Assembly (NCBI GenBank): GCA_964634815.1
Contig: CAZWMD010000010.1
Coordinates: 52,300 to 116,299 of the forward strand
Reading direction: 5' to 3'
DNA length: 64,000 nt
Origin: JALZVT01 sp964634815
GTDB taxonomy: Bacteria > Pseudomonadota > Gammaproteobacteria > Pseudomonadales > Azotimanducaceae
Position 1 is the first letter of the stretch. Each line of letters opens with the position of its first letter. The position numbers and the translations under genes are program-made. Shown here piece by piece: positions 1-9,684 of the stretch. The notes beneath the pieces are model-generated. The model was not told the origin of the DNA and searched no databases. It was given only the letters and a program-made list of their open reading frames with translations.

Positions 1-591
1 AACGCGTTTGGCCGCGGTTTTGATGTGGGTAACGCAGACGAACTTAAGAGCTTTATCACCGACGCTGGCAAGGAGCTGGGTGGCATCGACACCTTTGTTT
101 CCAATGTATCCGGCGGCAACGCAGGCGGAGAAGAAGGCTGGCGAGCAAACTTCGAATACGACGTGATGGGTGCTGTGCGTGGCGTTGAAGCCATCGCTCC
201 ACTGCTTGAAGCATCAAACAATGCAAGCATCGCCATGATCTCGTCGACCGCTGCACTCGAGAAGTTCATTGCCCCAAGCGCCTACAACGCCATGAAAGCG
301 GCTGTGATTCAGTACGCCGGCGCGCTAGCTCAGGAAATGGGCCCCAAAGGTGTCCGCGTTAACGCAATTTGCCCCGGCCCCATCATGATCGAAGGTGGAT
401 CCTGGGACAAAATCAAGCAGGGCATGACCGCCTTTTACGACGCGACCGTGGCTGAAATTCCTGTTGGTCGAATGGGGTCTGCCGAAGAAGTTGCCGCGCA
501 GATCGCGTTGCTTGCCAGCCCAATGGGTGCGTTCACCACGGGCGCTAACATTGTGATCGACGGTGGCTTTACCAAGCGCATCCAGTACTAA
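1..591 (+). CDS. Short-chain dehydrogenase/reductase (5' truncated)
   Basis: NAD(P)-dependent oxidoreductase of the classical SDR family. The reading frame is open from base 1, so the N-terminal Rossmann glycine motif lies before the window. What remains shows an SNVSGG segment in the place of the NNAG motif, the serine of the active site in ISSTAA, the catalytic YNAMK (Tyr codon at 283, Lys codon at 295), the PGPIMIEGG loop after strand six and a C-terminal IDGGF typical of the family. The substrate cannot be read from the sequence. It precedes a ThuA-like gene by 120 nt on the same strand, so a shared transcript is possible but not shown. Confidence 0.93.
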   Translation, partial: NAFGRGFDVGNADELKSFITDAGKELGGIDTFVSNVSGGNAGGEEGWRANFEYDVMGAVRGVEAIAPLLEASNNASIAMISSTAALEKFIAPSAYNAMKAAVIQYAGALAQEMGPKGVRVNAICPGPIMIEGGSWDKIKQGMTAFYDATVAEIPVGRMGSAEEVAAQIALLASPMGAFTTGANIVIDGGFTKRIQY

Positions 592-711
592 GGTTAAGCT
601 AATTTCTGGGAAAGCTGCTTAATATATTGAATATAAAGCAGTTTTCTTGGAATTTAGAGCGGGAAACGAATTGGCAGGGGCAATGACAGGGGCTATGAGA
701 GAGGCAACCCA

Positions 712-1476
712 GTGACAGACGAACAAACGAGCGAACACAAGACCGTGCAGGTCTATCTGGTGGTGGCTGGTGATTACCACGATATGGACCACGCCCGACT
801 CGAACTGCTGAAACTGCTCGCAGAACACGAGACGGTGCGAGTCCAGGTCGCTGGTAACTACAATGATCTGCAAGCGATTGCCGCCAGTGACATGCTAATT
901 AGTTACACCTGCAACCTGGTGCCCGAACCTCATGAGCAAGAGGCGTTGCGTGACTATGTGAAGAGCGGCAAGAAATGGCTGGCTCTGCATGGCACCAACT
1001 CTATCCTTGAGTTCACCGACAATGGGGTGGCTGCACCAGAAACGGCGCCGGTGATCATGGAGACCCTGGGTACCCAGTTTCTGGCCCACCCGCCCATTCA
1101 GCCCTTCACGGTGACGGCTTCCGATCCCGACCACGAGTTGGTCAAAGGCGTGGGCGAGTTCGAAACCGACGACGAACTGTATTTGTGCCGCATACATGGC
1201 GATCTGCATTATCTGCTGGAAACCCGCTTTGTTGGCGAGGCAACCGGGTTTGTCCATGCAGACTGGACGGAGGATGTTCCGCACCCCGTTTACTACATTA
1301 ACAAGGTGGGCGCGGGGGAAGTGCTGTACCTTAATTTGGGCCACTGCCGCGGACATTACGACATGCAACCCATGGTCGACTACTACCCAGAGATCGAACG
1401 CGGTAGCTGGGACAAGCCGGAATACTATGAACTTCTGCGTCGGGGCATACGTTACTGCGCTGGAATGGCGGTGTAA
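712..1476 (+). CDS. ThuA-like domain protein
   Basis: 254-residue protein with the class I glutamine-amidotransferase-like fold of the ThuA (trehalose utilisation) family. The GTG start at 712 is preceded by a GAGAGG-type ribosome site. Features of the family are the early VAGDYHD segment, a central GKKWLALHGTNS stretch and the late VYYINKVGAGEVLYLNLGH core ending in a GRGH-like motif (CRGH). ThuA-type proteins are linked to sugar or ketosugar metabolism in some bacteria, but no direct function can be assigned here. Its stop overlaps the start of the next gene by one base (TAATG at 1474-1478), so the two are almost certainly cotranslated. Confidence 0.8.
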   Translation: MTDEQTSEHKTVQVYLVVAGDYHDMDHARLELLKLLAEHETVRVQVAGNYNDLQAIAASDMLISYTCNLVPEPHEQEALRDYVKSGKKWLALHGTNSILEFTDNGVAAPETAPVIMETLGTQFLAHPPIQPFTVTASDPDHELVKGVGEFETDDELYLCRIHGDLHYLLETRFVGEATGFVHADWTEDVPHPVYYINKVGAGEVLYLNLGHCRGHYDMQPMVDYYPEIERGSWDKPEYYELLRRGIRYCAGMAV

Positions 1477-2456
1477 TGACCAAACCTTTTCGATTTGCGG
1501 TTCAGAGTTTCAATGCCGACTCCGCTGGCCAGTGGCGTGATCGGGCTCGCCAGGTAGAAGACCTGGGCTACAGTGCGCTGCATGTCGCTGATCATATTCT
1601 GGGGCCGGGTCCGGCACTTGAGCGTTCATTTCATCCGGTGCAAAACCTCGCCGCGGTGCCAGCAATGTGTTTCGCAGCGGCAGCCACCACCGAACTTCGC
1701 ATTGGTGCCCGGGTATTTTGTATCGACTATCGGCTACCCGTGGTGTTGATTAAAGAAGCCTTAACCATGGATCTCTTGTCCGAGGGGCGTTTGGAGTTTG
1801 GTTTGGGGGCGGGCTGGCTCGCGGAGGAGTATCAAGCCATTGGTGTGCCACTGGACTCGCCCGGACGCAGAATCAAGCGACTGGGAAATGCCATTGCCGC
1901 CTTTCGACAATTCGCCGGCGCCCAGGGCGTTGACGTCGACAACGAAGACATCCGCTGGCAGGAGTTTGAAGGAATTCCCAAAGCCTACCCCAGAGACAAT
2001 TCCGAATTGCCACCTCTGATGATTGGCGGCGGTGCGCCAAAAATACTTGGCCTTGCTGGCCGTGAGGCCGACATTGTGAGCCTCAATTTCAACAATCGAT
2101 CCGGCATGATTGGTCCGGATGGCGTTGGGCTGTCTACGGCGGAAGAGACCGCCAAGAAGATAGGCTGGATCAAAGACGGCGCAGGTCAGCGATTCGATGA
2201 ACTCGAATTGGAGATCGGGGCCTATTTCACGGTAGTTACTCCCGACCCGGAGCCGGTGTTAGGCCAGTTCGCCCAGGGATTTGGGTTAACCCCGGAGCAG
2301 ATGGCCGATCATCCCCACGCGTTAATCGGCGATGTGGAGCAAATTGTCGATGTACTGGAGGCGCGCCGCGACGCTTTTGGCATCAGCTACATCACCGTGG
2401 GTGATACTGCGATAGAGATGTTTGCACCTGTGGTTAAAAGACTCGCAGGGAAATAG
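1476..2456 (+). CDS. LLM-class (luciferase-like) flavin/F420 oxidoreductase
   Basis: 326-residue TIM-barrel oxidoreductase of the bacterial luciferase-like family, closest in appearance to the TIGR03621 subgroup annotated as F420-dependent. Visible hallmarks are FAVQSF at the N-terminus, ARQVEDLGYSALHVADH near residues 25-40, LTMDLLSEGRLEFGLGAGW with the family's GRLxxGxGAGW signature, and PPLMIGGGAPKIL around residue 180. Whether the cofactor is F420 or FMN cannot be decided from sequence. A PPOX-fold protein at 34680 could also be F420-linked, so genome-wide F420 synthesis genes would be informative. It is coupled to the ThuA-like gene by a TAATG overlap. Confidence 0.85.
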   Translation: MTKPFRFAVQSFNADSAGQWRDRARQVEDLGYSALHVADHILGPGPALERSFHPVQNLAAVPAMCFAAAATTELRIGARVFCIDYRLPVVLIKEALTMDLLSEGRLEFGLGAGWLAEEYQAIGVPLDSPGRRIKRLGNAIAAFRQFAGAQGVDVDNEDIRWQEFEGIPKAYPRDNSELPPLMIGGGAPKILGLAGREADIVSLNFNNRSGMIGPDGVGLSTAEETAKKIGWIKDGAGQRFDELELEIGAYFTVVTPDPEPVLGQFAQGFGLTPEQMADHPHALIGDVEQIVDVLEARRDAFGISYITVGDTAIEMFAPVVKRLAGK

Positions 2457-2560
2457 TTCACGCCGGGCGTTTGGGCTTGTATTGTTCGCATCCAGCACAG
2501 TTGAACCATCTGTACCCCTTCCGGTCTACCAGACCCAAATCCACTTGATCCGAGATTCTT

Positions 2561-4213
2561 ATGGCCGATACAAAAGCAACCGATTCCACTGCGGCAATCC
2601 CATCCGATCTTCGTGGACTCCAACTTCTTAACCACCCCGGCCACAACAAGGCGACAGGTTTCTCTGCAGAAGAGCGCGACCAGCTGGGTCTTCGAGGCCT
2701 GTTGCCCCCAGCGGTATTTTCTCAGGACGAACAAATGCACAGGGCGCTGGAAAGCATGCGCCGCAAAACCTCGGACATTGAGAAGTACATATTTTTGCAA
2801 AGCCTCTCAAGCCGCAATGAGCGATTGTTTTATCGGCTGGCAATCGACAACATCGAAGAGGTGATGCCACTCATCTATACCCCGACGGTGGGCCAGGCAT
2901 GCCAGGAATTTGCGCAGAATTTTCGACAGCCCAAAGGCCTCTATATCACTCGCGAGGATCGTGGCCAGGTTGCCGAGGTATTGGCCAACTGGCCAGCCAC
3001 CAAAGTTAAGGTCATTGTGGTGACCGACGGCGAACGCATTCTCGGCCTGGGTGATTTGGGTGCGAACGGCATGGGAATTCCAATAGGAAAGCTGGCTCTG
3101 TATTGCGCGCTGGCGGGCATCACTCCCGAAGAAACCTTGCCCATCATGCTGGATGTAGGTACCCAGAACAAAGAGCTGCGCAATGACCCCCTGTATATGG
3201 GGTTGCGCGAGGATCGCTTGCGCGGTGAGGAATACACCGCTTTAGTTGACGAACTGGTTGCAGCCATCACCAGTCGCTATCCGGACTGCCTCATTCAATT
3301 CGAAGATTTTGCGACACCCAATGCCATTGCGTTGCTCGATCGATTCCGCGACTCGTGCCTGTGTTTCAACGATGATATTCAGGGCACTGCAGCGGTGGCC
3401 CTGTCTGGGGTGTACGCCTCTACCCGAATCTCGGGAATCCCTTTCAAGGACTTGAAAATCATGTTCCTGGGGGCGGGCTCTGCCGCCACCGGCATTGGTG
3501 ATCTGATGGTTGATGCGCTGGTTGATGCAGGGCTTTCCAAAGAAGAAGCCGTACAACGACTGCTGTTCATTGATTCTGGAGGACTTGTTGTTGCGGAGCG
3601 CCATAACGAATTGGCGGCTCACAAGCAGCCGTTCGCTCACGCGCTCGCACCACAGAGTTTTGAAGAGGCACTGGCCACTCACAAGCCCCATGTGTTGATT
3701 GGTGCTACCGGCTCACCGGGCGCGTTCACCGACTCTGTACTGAAGCTCATGGCAAGTAACCACAATCGACCAACCATATTTGCTCTATCAAACCCAACCG
3801 CCCGGGCGGAGTGCACCGCGGAGCAGGCCTATTCCGCCAGCTCAGGTCAGGCGATCTTTGCCAGCGGCAGTCCGTTTGCTGCGGTAGATCATGATGGCAA
3901 GACATTGGTTCCGGGGCAGGGCAACAACGCCTATATTTTCCCCGGCCTTGGCCTTGGGGCCGTTGCTGTGGGTATCAAGTACCTGCCCTCTGAGTTGTTT
4001 TTGACCGCCGCCAAGTCGTTGGCTGAACAGGTTAGCCAGAGTCAGCTGGATCAGGGCACCATTTATCCTCAGCTGACAGACATCAGAGAGGTATCGCTGC
4101 AGATTGCTGTTGATGTGGCGGAAGACGCCTATGCAAGAGATCTTGCCAGCGTCCCCCGGCCTGCGGATTTGCGAGCGTTTATCGCACAGCAGATGTTTGA
4201 TCCAAGTTACTAG
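2561..4213 (+). CDS. maeA: NAD-dependent malic enzyme
   Basis: 550 residues, the normal length for the large-subunit NAD(P)-malic enzymes that convert L-malate to pyruvate and CO2. The sequence carries the YTPTVGQACQEF segment of the malic domain, the metal-binding QFEDFATPNA stretch, CFNDDIQGTA, and a dinucleotide-binding FLGAGSAATGIGDL near residue 305. The C-terminal ALSNPTARAECTAEQA block is also typical. NAD rather than NADP preference is inferred from similarity to the MaeA (ScfA) type and is not proven. It stands alone between a luciferase-like oxidoreductase and a convergent alcohol dehydrogenase, with only 27 nt between the converging stop codons. Confidence 0.95.
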   Translation: MADTKATDSTAAIPSDLRGLQLLNHPGHNKATGFSAEERDQLGLRGLLPPAVFSQDEQMHRALESMRRKTSDIEKYIFLQSLSSRNERLFYRLAIDNIEEVMPLIYTPTVGQACQEFAQNFRQPKGLYITREDRGQVAEVLANWPATKVKVIVVTDGERILGLGDLGANGMGIPIGKLALYCALAGITPEETLPIMLDVGTQNKELRNDPLYMGLREDRLRGEEYTALVDELVAAITSRYPDCLIQFEDFATPNAIALLDRFRDSCLCFNDDIQGTAAVALSGVYASTRISGIPFKDLKIMFLGAGSAATGIGDLMVDALVDAGLSKEEAVQRLLFIDSGGLVVAERHNELAAHKQPFAHALAPQSFEEALATHKPHVLIGATGSPGAFTDSVLKLMASNHNRPTIFALSNPTARAECTAEQAYSASSGQAIFASGSPFAAVDHDGKTLVPGQGNNAYIFPGLGLGAVAVGIKYLPSELFLTAAKSLAEQVSQSQLDQGTIYPQLTDIREVSLQIAVDVAEDAYARDLASVPRPADLRAFIAQQMFDPSY

Positions 4214-4240
4214 CCGGGTTAAGCCTGAGCTTAGTTGGGC

Positions 4241-5269
4241 TTAGCCAGGCTTGACCAATACCTTCACCTCTTCCGGGTTGCGGGCAAGTCCTGCAAAGGC
4301 CTCACCGATGTCGGTCAGGGCAACGGTGGATGTATGGAGCGGTTCAACCTGAATTCGTCCATCTGCGATCAGGGATTGCGCCATCAAAAACTCTTCGCGC
4401 TGGGCAGCAATAGAGGCACTCAGACGAATCTCTTTCACCAGCCAGCTCGCTGGCTGGATATCGGCATTGCCGTTAGCCACGCCAACCAGTGACACCACGC
4501 CGCCACGACGCGCAAGCGTCACTGCCTGATTGATAGTGGCGGGAATGCCGGCGCATTCAAACACCACATCCGCACCGCCACCCAGGTGTGGCAATAGCGT
4601 CTCCATATCTTCGGGCGACGCAGGATCCAGCACCAGATCTGCGCCAGTGGCAGAGGCAAGCTTGCGGCGTGAGCTCTGGGGTTCGAGTAACACACAGGTG
4701 CCGGCACCCGCGGCCCGGGCACACTGCAACACCAGTAAGCCAATGGGACCGCCGCCAATCACAACCACGCTGTCGCCCAATCGGATATCCGTTCGGCGCA
4801 CGGCATGCACGGCGATGGCGGTGGGTTCAACGAGTCCGGCCTGTTCATCGGTGAGTTGCGCATCCACCCCAAACAGGCGCGCGCCGTCAAACGCGATCCG
4901 GGGCGCAAATCCGCCATGCGGGGCGGCCATGGGTCCCAGGCCGCAGATCGCCGCAAAGGCAACTTCACAGTGTTCGGCGTCACCCCGCATACAGGTTGAG
5001 CAGCTACCACAGGCGCTGCGACCACCGGCCGCAACTCGATCACCTTCTTTACAGGTGGTAACGCGTGAGTCAACTTTTGCAGCGTAGCCAACCCACTCAT
5101 GACCACAGATTGCCGGGTTATAGGGTTCGCCAGATAACCAGGCGTGCAGATCAGTTCCACAGATCCCGCAATAACTGATATCAACCACAACCTTGCCTTC
5201 AGTGACCTCCGGCTCGGCAAACTCTCTGAGTTCAATTGTTTCTTTTCCGGTCACCAGCGCTGCGTGCAT
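4241..5269 (-). CDS. Zinc-dependent alcohol dehydrogenase (MDR family)
   Basis: 342-residue medium-chain dehydrogenase. I place the start at the ATG at 5269, giving MHAALVTG, because the open frame further upstream runs into the divergent promoter region and does not resemble the family. The catalytic zinc ligands are in CGICGTDLHAW and GHEW, and the four-cysteine structural zinc lobe is CGSCSTCMRGDAEHC. The cofactor fold is GGGPIGLL. Similar proteins are annotated as sorbitol, threonine or 2,3-butanediol dehydrogenases, and the substrate here is unknown. It is transcribed divergently from an acyl-CoA synthetase, leaving 118 nt for both promoters. Confidence 0.92.
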   Translation of the reverse strand: MHAALVTGKETIELREFAEPEVTEGKVVVDISYCGICGTDLHAWLSGEPYNPAICGHEWVGYAAKVDSRVTTCKEGDRVAAGGRSACGSCSTCMRGDAEHCEVAFAAICGLGPMAAPHGGFAPRIAFDGARLFGVDAQLTDEQAGLVEPTAIAVHAVRRTDIRLGDSVVVIGGGPIGLLVLQCARAAGAGTCVLLEPQSSRRKLASATGADLVLDPASPEDMETLLPHLGGGADVVFECAGIPATINQAVTLARRGGVVSLVGVANGNADIQPASWLVKEIRLSASIAAQREEFLMAQSLIADGRIQVEPLHTSTVALTDIGEAFAGLARNPEEVKVLVKPG

Positions 5270-5387
5270 ATGCAAATCTTTTGATTCTGAAACCCCTGCA
5301 GTATAACCATGCAAAAATACAAAACAGTACGCCTTGACGGTTATTTCAGGTCTGGGTTTACTGGGCAAAACAGACACTGGGCAGGCA

Positions 5388-6905
5388 ATGAATCTTTTTG
5401 AACACGTAGCAGATACTCAGGCGATCGCGATACGAGACGCTGTCACAGCGCTCACCTGGGAAGAGCTTGATGAGGGTTTGAGCCGTTTCGCCAATCGCCT
5501 GCAAGACTGTGAGCTTGGCGACAATCGCCGAATCGCCGTATTTGCTGAAAACGCGGTACAAACGGGAATGGCTAACCTTGGGGGCCTGCTTGGCGGTGCA
5601 TCCGTGGTGCCGGTCAATTTCCATCTAACAGCAGATGAGGCGGCCTATATCCTCGAAGACTCCGGGTCCAGGGTGTTGTTTGTGGGGCCGGAAACCGCGC
5701 AGCGAGGCGTTGAAGCAGCGCGTCAGGCTTCGGTAGATCTGGTTGTGGGCTGGCACTGCTCAGACATATCAGGCGTGCTGGATTGGCAGGACTTCCTGGC
5801 TCAGGGTGATGCAACCTCTCCCGATCTGGATCGCAAGCCGCTGCCCAATCTTCTGTATACCTCAGGTACTACCGGGCGCCCCAAGGGCACCGAATTGCCG
5901 CCAACCATGTTTGCCGGCGGCACAACCATCAGAGAGCATATGCTCGCATTGCGCGAGGCGCCTCTGGCACCCCTTGGGCCGCACATCATTGTTGGTCCCA
6001 TGTATCACACCGGACCATTGTCCGGTGCTCGTATGCTGGTCGCGGGAACCCCCAGTGTGGTGATGGGCAAGTTCGACGCAGAGGCAACGCTCAAGGCGAT
6101 TGCCACCTACAAAACCGCAACAACGGTCATGGTGCCAACACACTTTGTTCGCCTGCTTGCATTGCCCGATGACGTCAAACAGAAATACGACACCTCCAGC
6201 ATGGTGCGCGTTTCTCACACCGGGGCGAAGTGCCCGGTTGAGGTCAAGAAAGCCATGATCGACTGGTGGGGCCCGGTGTTCACCGACGCCTACGGCGCCA
6301 GTGAAGTGGGAACCACCTGCATGATTACCTCTGAGGAATGGCTGGAACATCCTGGTTCTGTCGGTAAGTCCGTGCCGCCGTTTACCGCCGTTGTGCTAGA
6401 TGATGATAATAATGAAGTTGAGGCGGGCACCGAGGGGCGTTTGTTCTTCAAGGATGAAACCGGCAGAGGGGTGGTGTATCACAACGATCCGGAAAAATCG
6501 GCCGCCGCACATATTGCGCCAGGCGTGTTCACCCTGGGTGAGATTGGCTACATGGACGCTGATGGCTATGTCTACATCACCGATCGATTCAGCGACATGG
6601 TGGTGTCGGGTGGTGTCAACCTGTATCCGGCTGAGGCGGAGCAGGTCCTTATCGATCACGAGGAGGTGGTGGATGTCGCCTGTATCGGCATACCCCACGC
6701 TGAAATGGGCGAAGAGTTACGAGCACTGGTGATCCGTTCGACGGCGGCCTCGGTGTCTGAAGCCGAACTGATTGAGTTTTGCCGCAACCGGCTCTCCACC
6801 TACAAATGCCCTCGAAGCCTGGAATTTGTCAGTGATCTTGGCCGCAATACCATGGGCAAGATAAACAAACGTAAGTTGCGGGCACCCTATTGGGCAGACG
6901 CATAA
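5388..6905 (+). CDS. Acyl-CoA synthetase (AMP-forming)
   Basis: 505 residues of the ANL superfamily, which activates carboxylic acids to acyl-CoA via acyl-AMP. The ATG at 5388 (MNLFEHVADTQ) fits the family better than the open frame upstream. Motifs in order are the P-loop LLYTSGTTGRPKG, YGASEVG, the hinge region YITDRFSDMVVSGGVNLYP and a C-terminal Lys in NTMGKINKRKLR that should be the adenylation lysine. The acid substrate is not evident. A fatty, aromatic or steroid side-chain acid would fit the Rieske oxygenase and CurA-like reductase nearby. Confidence 0.92.
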   Translation: MNLFEHVADTQAIAIRDAVTALTWEELDEGLSRFANRLQDCELGDNRRIAVFAENAVQTGMANLGGLLGGASVVPVNFHLTADEAAYILEDSGSRVLFVGPETAQRGVEAARQASVDLVVGWHCSDISGVLDWQDFLAQGDATSPDLDRKPLPNLLYTSGTTGRPKGTELPPTMFAGGTTIREHMLALREAPLAPLGPHIIVGPMYHTGPLSGARMLVAGTPSVVMGKFDAEATLKAIATYKTATTVMVPTHFVRLLALPDDVKQKYDTSSMVRVSHTGAKCPVEVKKAMIDWWGPVFTDAYGASEVGTTCMITSEEWLEHPGSVGKSVPPFTAVVLDDDNNEVEAGTEGRLFFKDETGRGVVYHNDPEKSAAAHIAPGVFTLGEIGYMDADGYVYITDRFSDMVVSGGVNLYPAEAEQVLIDHEEVVDVACIGIPHAEMGEELRALVIRSTAASVSEAELIEFCRNRLSTYKCPRSLEFVSDLGRNTMGKINKRKLRAPYWADA

Positions 6906-6970
6906 AACCGTCAAGCACGACTGTTTTGCGCTAGTATGGGCCGACAGCGTCCCGAGAAGAGTATGAAACC

Positions 6971-7180
6971 ATGGCAATCATGCGACATCCGTATTCCGGA
7001 GCCACCTACACACTTCGTGAGGATGGCAATGTCGATGTCGAAAACAACGGCATCACCGGCCTGTTTGCGCCCAACGGCCGGTATATTTCGGGCGATATTC
7101 GCCAGGCAGACCCTCATTTTATTTTGTGGCTCGCGGGCCCGCAGCTTCCCGCAGACGCCATGGTCCGCACCAACCGCTAA
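6971..7180 (+). CDS. Small conserved protein preceding a Rieske oxygenase
   Basis: 69-residue protein with no signal peptide or membrane segment. I prefer this frame over the overlapping longer one because it starts with ATG at a sensible distance from an AGAAGAG site, ends 17 nt before the Rieske oxygenase start, and reads as a balanced soluble peptide (YTLREDGNVDVENNG, PNGRYISGDIRQADPH). Small proteins of this appearance occur beside ring-hydroxylating oxygenases as I recall, but I cannot name the family. Its position suggests co-expression with the oxygenase. The function is unknown. Confidence 0.65.
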   Translation: MAIMRHPYSGATYTLREDGNVDVENNGITGLFAPNGRYISGDIRQADPHFILWLAGPQLPADAMVRTNR

Positions 7181-7197
7181 TTCCAGGAGTACAGGTT

Positions 7198-8556
7198 ATG
7201 GCCACACCCGCAGATAAACTTGAGCCGCGTTCGGAAGGAATTAGCTACCAGGAGCTGATTGCCACCGACGCCGTTCCACCACCCACAACACTTACCCTCG
7301 AAGGAAAGCTCGATAGCGACCTGTGCACCGTCCCGGTAAGTCGATACACAACAAAGGCGTTTCATGACCTGGAAATGAAAAAGCTCTGGCCCAGGGTCTG
7401 GCAAATGGCGTGTCGGGAAGAGGAAATTCCCCAGGTGGGCGACCACTACATCTACGAAATTGGCAGCTACTCGATCATTGTTGTTCGCACTCCGGATGGC
7501 ATCAAGGCGCATCACAACGTATGCCGGCACCGCGGCCGCAAGCTGTGTGAACACCCCGGTACCGGTCATGCCCCGAGCTTTATCTGCCCGTTCCATGGCT
7601 TCAGCTGGAATATCGACGGTTCACTGCGCAACATCACGTCTGAGTGGGACTTCCCACATATCGACAAGGACAACTTTGATCTGACGCCCGTCAAGGTTGG
7701 ATTTTGGGGGGGCTGGGTGTTCGTTAACATGGACATGCAGGCACAGCCGTTCGATGAGTTCTATGGGGATTTGCAAAAGCACTTTGAGGTGTGGCGCCCC
7801 GAGCAGCGTTATATCGAGGCCCACGTTGGCAAAATCATGCCGTGCAACTGGAAGCTGGCCCAGGAAGCCTTCATGGAAGCTTTCCATGTCATCACCACGC
7901 ACCCGCAAATTCTTGCGGGCATTGGCGATGAGAATACCCAGTACGATGCCTGGGGCAATATGTCCCGGGCGATTACACCCAATGGCACTCCCAGCCCGCA
8001 CCTGCGCTGGTCACCAGATGAACAGGAAATGTTTGAGGCGGTTATCATGCGCAAGCTTGATGATCCCTCAGCCCCCGAAGTACCCGACGGTATGCGCGCT
8101 CGCACCATGATGGCCGCCGGCGCAAGGGAAGCATTGCGCGAGATTGTCCCTGAAGAAGTACCTATCTCAGACGCTGACGTATCCGACAGCATTTACTACA
8201 CGCTGTTTCCAAACTTTCACCCCTGGGGTGGTTACAACCGGATCGTTTATCGATTCCGACCCTGGAAGAACCATCACGACAAGTCGCTAATGGAATGCTA
8301 TTACCTGTCGCCGTTTAAGGAAGGCGAACGGCCGGCGCCGGCACCTTTGCATCTGTTGTCTGAAGAAGACGACTGGACCCAGGCGCCGGAGCTGGGGATG
8401 CTTGCCAAAGTGTTCCAGCAAGACAGCTTCAATTTGCCGCACGTGCAAAGCGGCCTTGAGGCTGCCCAGTACGATTCTGTGACGCTCGCGCGTTATCAGG
8501 AGACCAAGCTGCGGCACTTCCATCAGTTGCTCAACGAATGGATTAGCGACGACTGA
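7198..8556 (+). CDS. Rieske non-heme iron oxygenase, alpha subunit
   Basis: 452-residue aromatic-ring-hydroxylating oxygenase alpha subunit. The ATG at 7198 follows an AGGAG site at 7185-7189 and is preferred over the longer open frame from 7126. The N-terminal Rieske cluster is CRH and, 18 residues later, CPFH, which bind the 2Fe-2S centre. The catalytic iron ligands are in EAFHVITTH (ExxHxxxxH form). The C-terminal half matches SRPBCC-type oxygenase domains. No beta subunit, ferredoxin or reductase gene is adjacent, so electron supply must come from elsewhere. The substrate is unknown, and aromatic, terpenoid or sterol compounds are all possible. Confidence 0.93.
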   Translation: MATPADKLEPRSEGISYQELIATDAVPPPTTLTLEGKLDSDLCTVPVSRYTTKAFHDLEMKKLWPRVWQMACREEEIPQVGDHYIYEIGSYSIIVVRTPDGIKAHHNVCRHRGRKLCEHPGTGHAPSFICPFHGFSWNIDGSLRNITSEWDFPHIDKDNFDLTPVKVGFWGGWVFVNMDMQAQPFDEFYGDLQKHFEVWRPEQRYIEAHVGKIMPCNWKLAQEAFMEAFHVITTHPQILAGIGDENTQYDAWGNMSRAITPNGTPSPHLRWSPDEQEMFEAVIMRKLDDPSAPEVPDGMRARTMMAAGAREALREIVPEEVPISDADVSDSIYYTLFPNFHPWGGYNRIVYRFRPWKNHHDKSLMECYYLSPFKEGERPAPAPLHLLSEEDDWTQAPELGMLAKVFQQDSFNLPHVQSGLEAAQYDSVTLARYQETKLRHFHQLLNEWISDD

Positions 8557-8565
8557 TCACTTTGG

Positions 8566-9573
8566 TCAAGCCATGGTTTCCACCATGAGCTTGCCTGTGT
8601 TGGCGCCTTCAAACAGAGCGATGAGTGTGCTTGGCAGTTTTTCAAAGCCTTGCACAACCGTTGCGCCCTGTTGCAACTTGCCGCTATCAATCCATTGGCG
8701 CATTTCTGCCATGGCCACCGGGAAGCGTGCAACGTAGTCGAGCACAATAAAGCCTTCCATGCGCGCTCGACGGAAGACGAGATTGAAATAGTTTTTAGGG
8801 CCAGCAAGCTCACCTGTGGCGTTGTAGCGCGAGATGCCGCCGCAAAGCACGACGCGCGCGTTTGTGGCGATACGATCAAGCGCCAGATCCAAAATTTCCC
8901 CACCCACATTATCAAAGTAGATATCTATGCCCTCCGGACACAGACGGGTGAGCTCAGCGCCTACATCCTGGGATTTGTAGTCTATTGCCTCATCAAACCC
9001 AAGGGTTTGGGTTAACCAACTGCACTTGTCCGGGCTTCCTGCAATCCCAATCACCCGGCAACCCTTAAGCTTTGCGATCTGACCGGCGATGCTGCCAGTG
9101 GCTCCTGCGGCACCGCTGATCACTACGGTGTCGCCTGGTTTCGGCAGGCCGATATCAAGTAATCCAAAGTAGGCGGTCATACCCGTGCCGCCCAATACGC
9201 CCAGCGCTTCTTCGGGATTGGTATCCGCAGGGAATCTGCGCAGCGGCGTATCGCCGTTAAAGACAACGTAGTCCTGCATCCCAATAGTGCCACCCACCAT
9301 GTCGCCCACGGCGTAATCAGGATGATTACTTTCGACAACCCGGCCGACGCCGCCGGCGCGCATCACGTCGCCGATATTCAACGGCGCGACGTAGTCAGCC
9401 CTGTTTTCCATTTGCCCGCGCATAGACGGATCCAGCGAAATATGTGTGGCCTGCACAACAAACTCGCCTTCGCCCGCGACAGGCTTGGGCGATTCGACAT
9501 AGTCAAAGTCGCTTTCTTTCACCATACCAACTGGGCGTGCTGCCAACAGAAATTGGCGGTTGTTGTTGCTCAT
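8566..9573 (-). CDS. CurA-like NADP-dependent oxidoreductase
   Basis: 335-residue medium-chain reductase of the curcumin/prostaglandin/leukotriene reductase group, which reduces alkenal and alkenone double bonds with NADPH. The sequence has SLDPSMRGQM near residue 48, the GGTGMTAYFGLLDIG segment, the cofactor-binding VVISGAAGATGSIAGQIAK stretch and IDIYFDNVGGEILD, all characteristic of the group. There are no zinc-ligand cysteines. It converges with the Rieske gene, with 9 nt between the two stops. The true substrate is unknown. Confidence 0.92.
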   Translation of the reverse strand: MSNNNRQFLLAARPVGMVKESDFDYVESPKPVAGEGEFVVQATHISLDPSMRGQMENRADYVAPLNIGDVMRAGGVGRVVESNHPDYAVGDMVGGTIGMQDYVVFNGDTPLRRFPADTNPEEALGVLGGTGMTAYFGLLDIGLPKPGDTVVISGAAGATGSIAGQIAKLKGCRVIGIAGSPDKCSWLTQTLGFDEAIDYKSQDVGAELTRLCPEGIDIYFDNVGGEILDLALDRIATNARVVLCGGISRYNATGELAGPKNYFNLVFRRARMEGFIVLDYVARFPVAMAEMRQWIDSGKLQQGATVVQGFEKLPSTLIALFEGANTGKLMVETMA

Positions 9574-9684
9574 GGTTTTCTCCCCCGCAATAAAATAGCG
9601 TGAGCATAACGCAGTAAACCGGTTTTGCTATGTCACAATTGCACTCGGAACGGCTCTGCACGAAGTGATCATGAGGAGATTGGA

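Noticed and set aside
4214..4240. Weak inverted repeat (AAGCCTG/CAGGCTT) between malic enzyme and alcohol dehydrogenase
   Set aside because: The stem is short, has a long loop, and partly lies in the coding region of the next gene. I could not call it a terminator.
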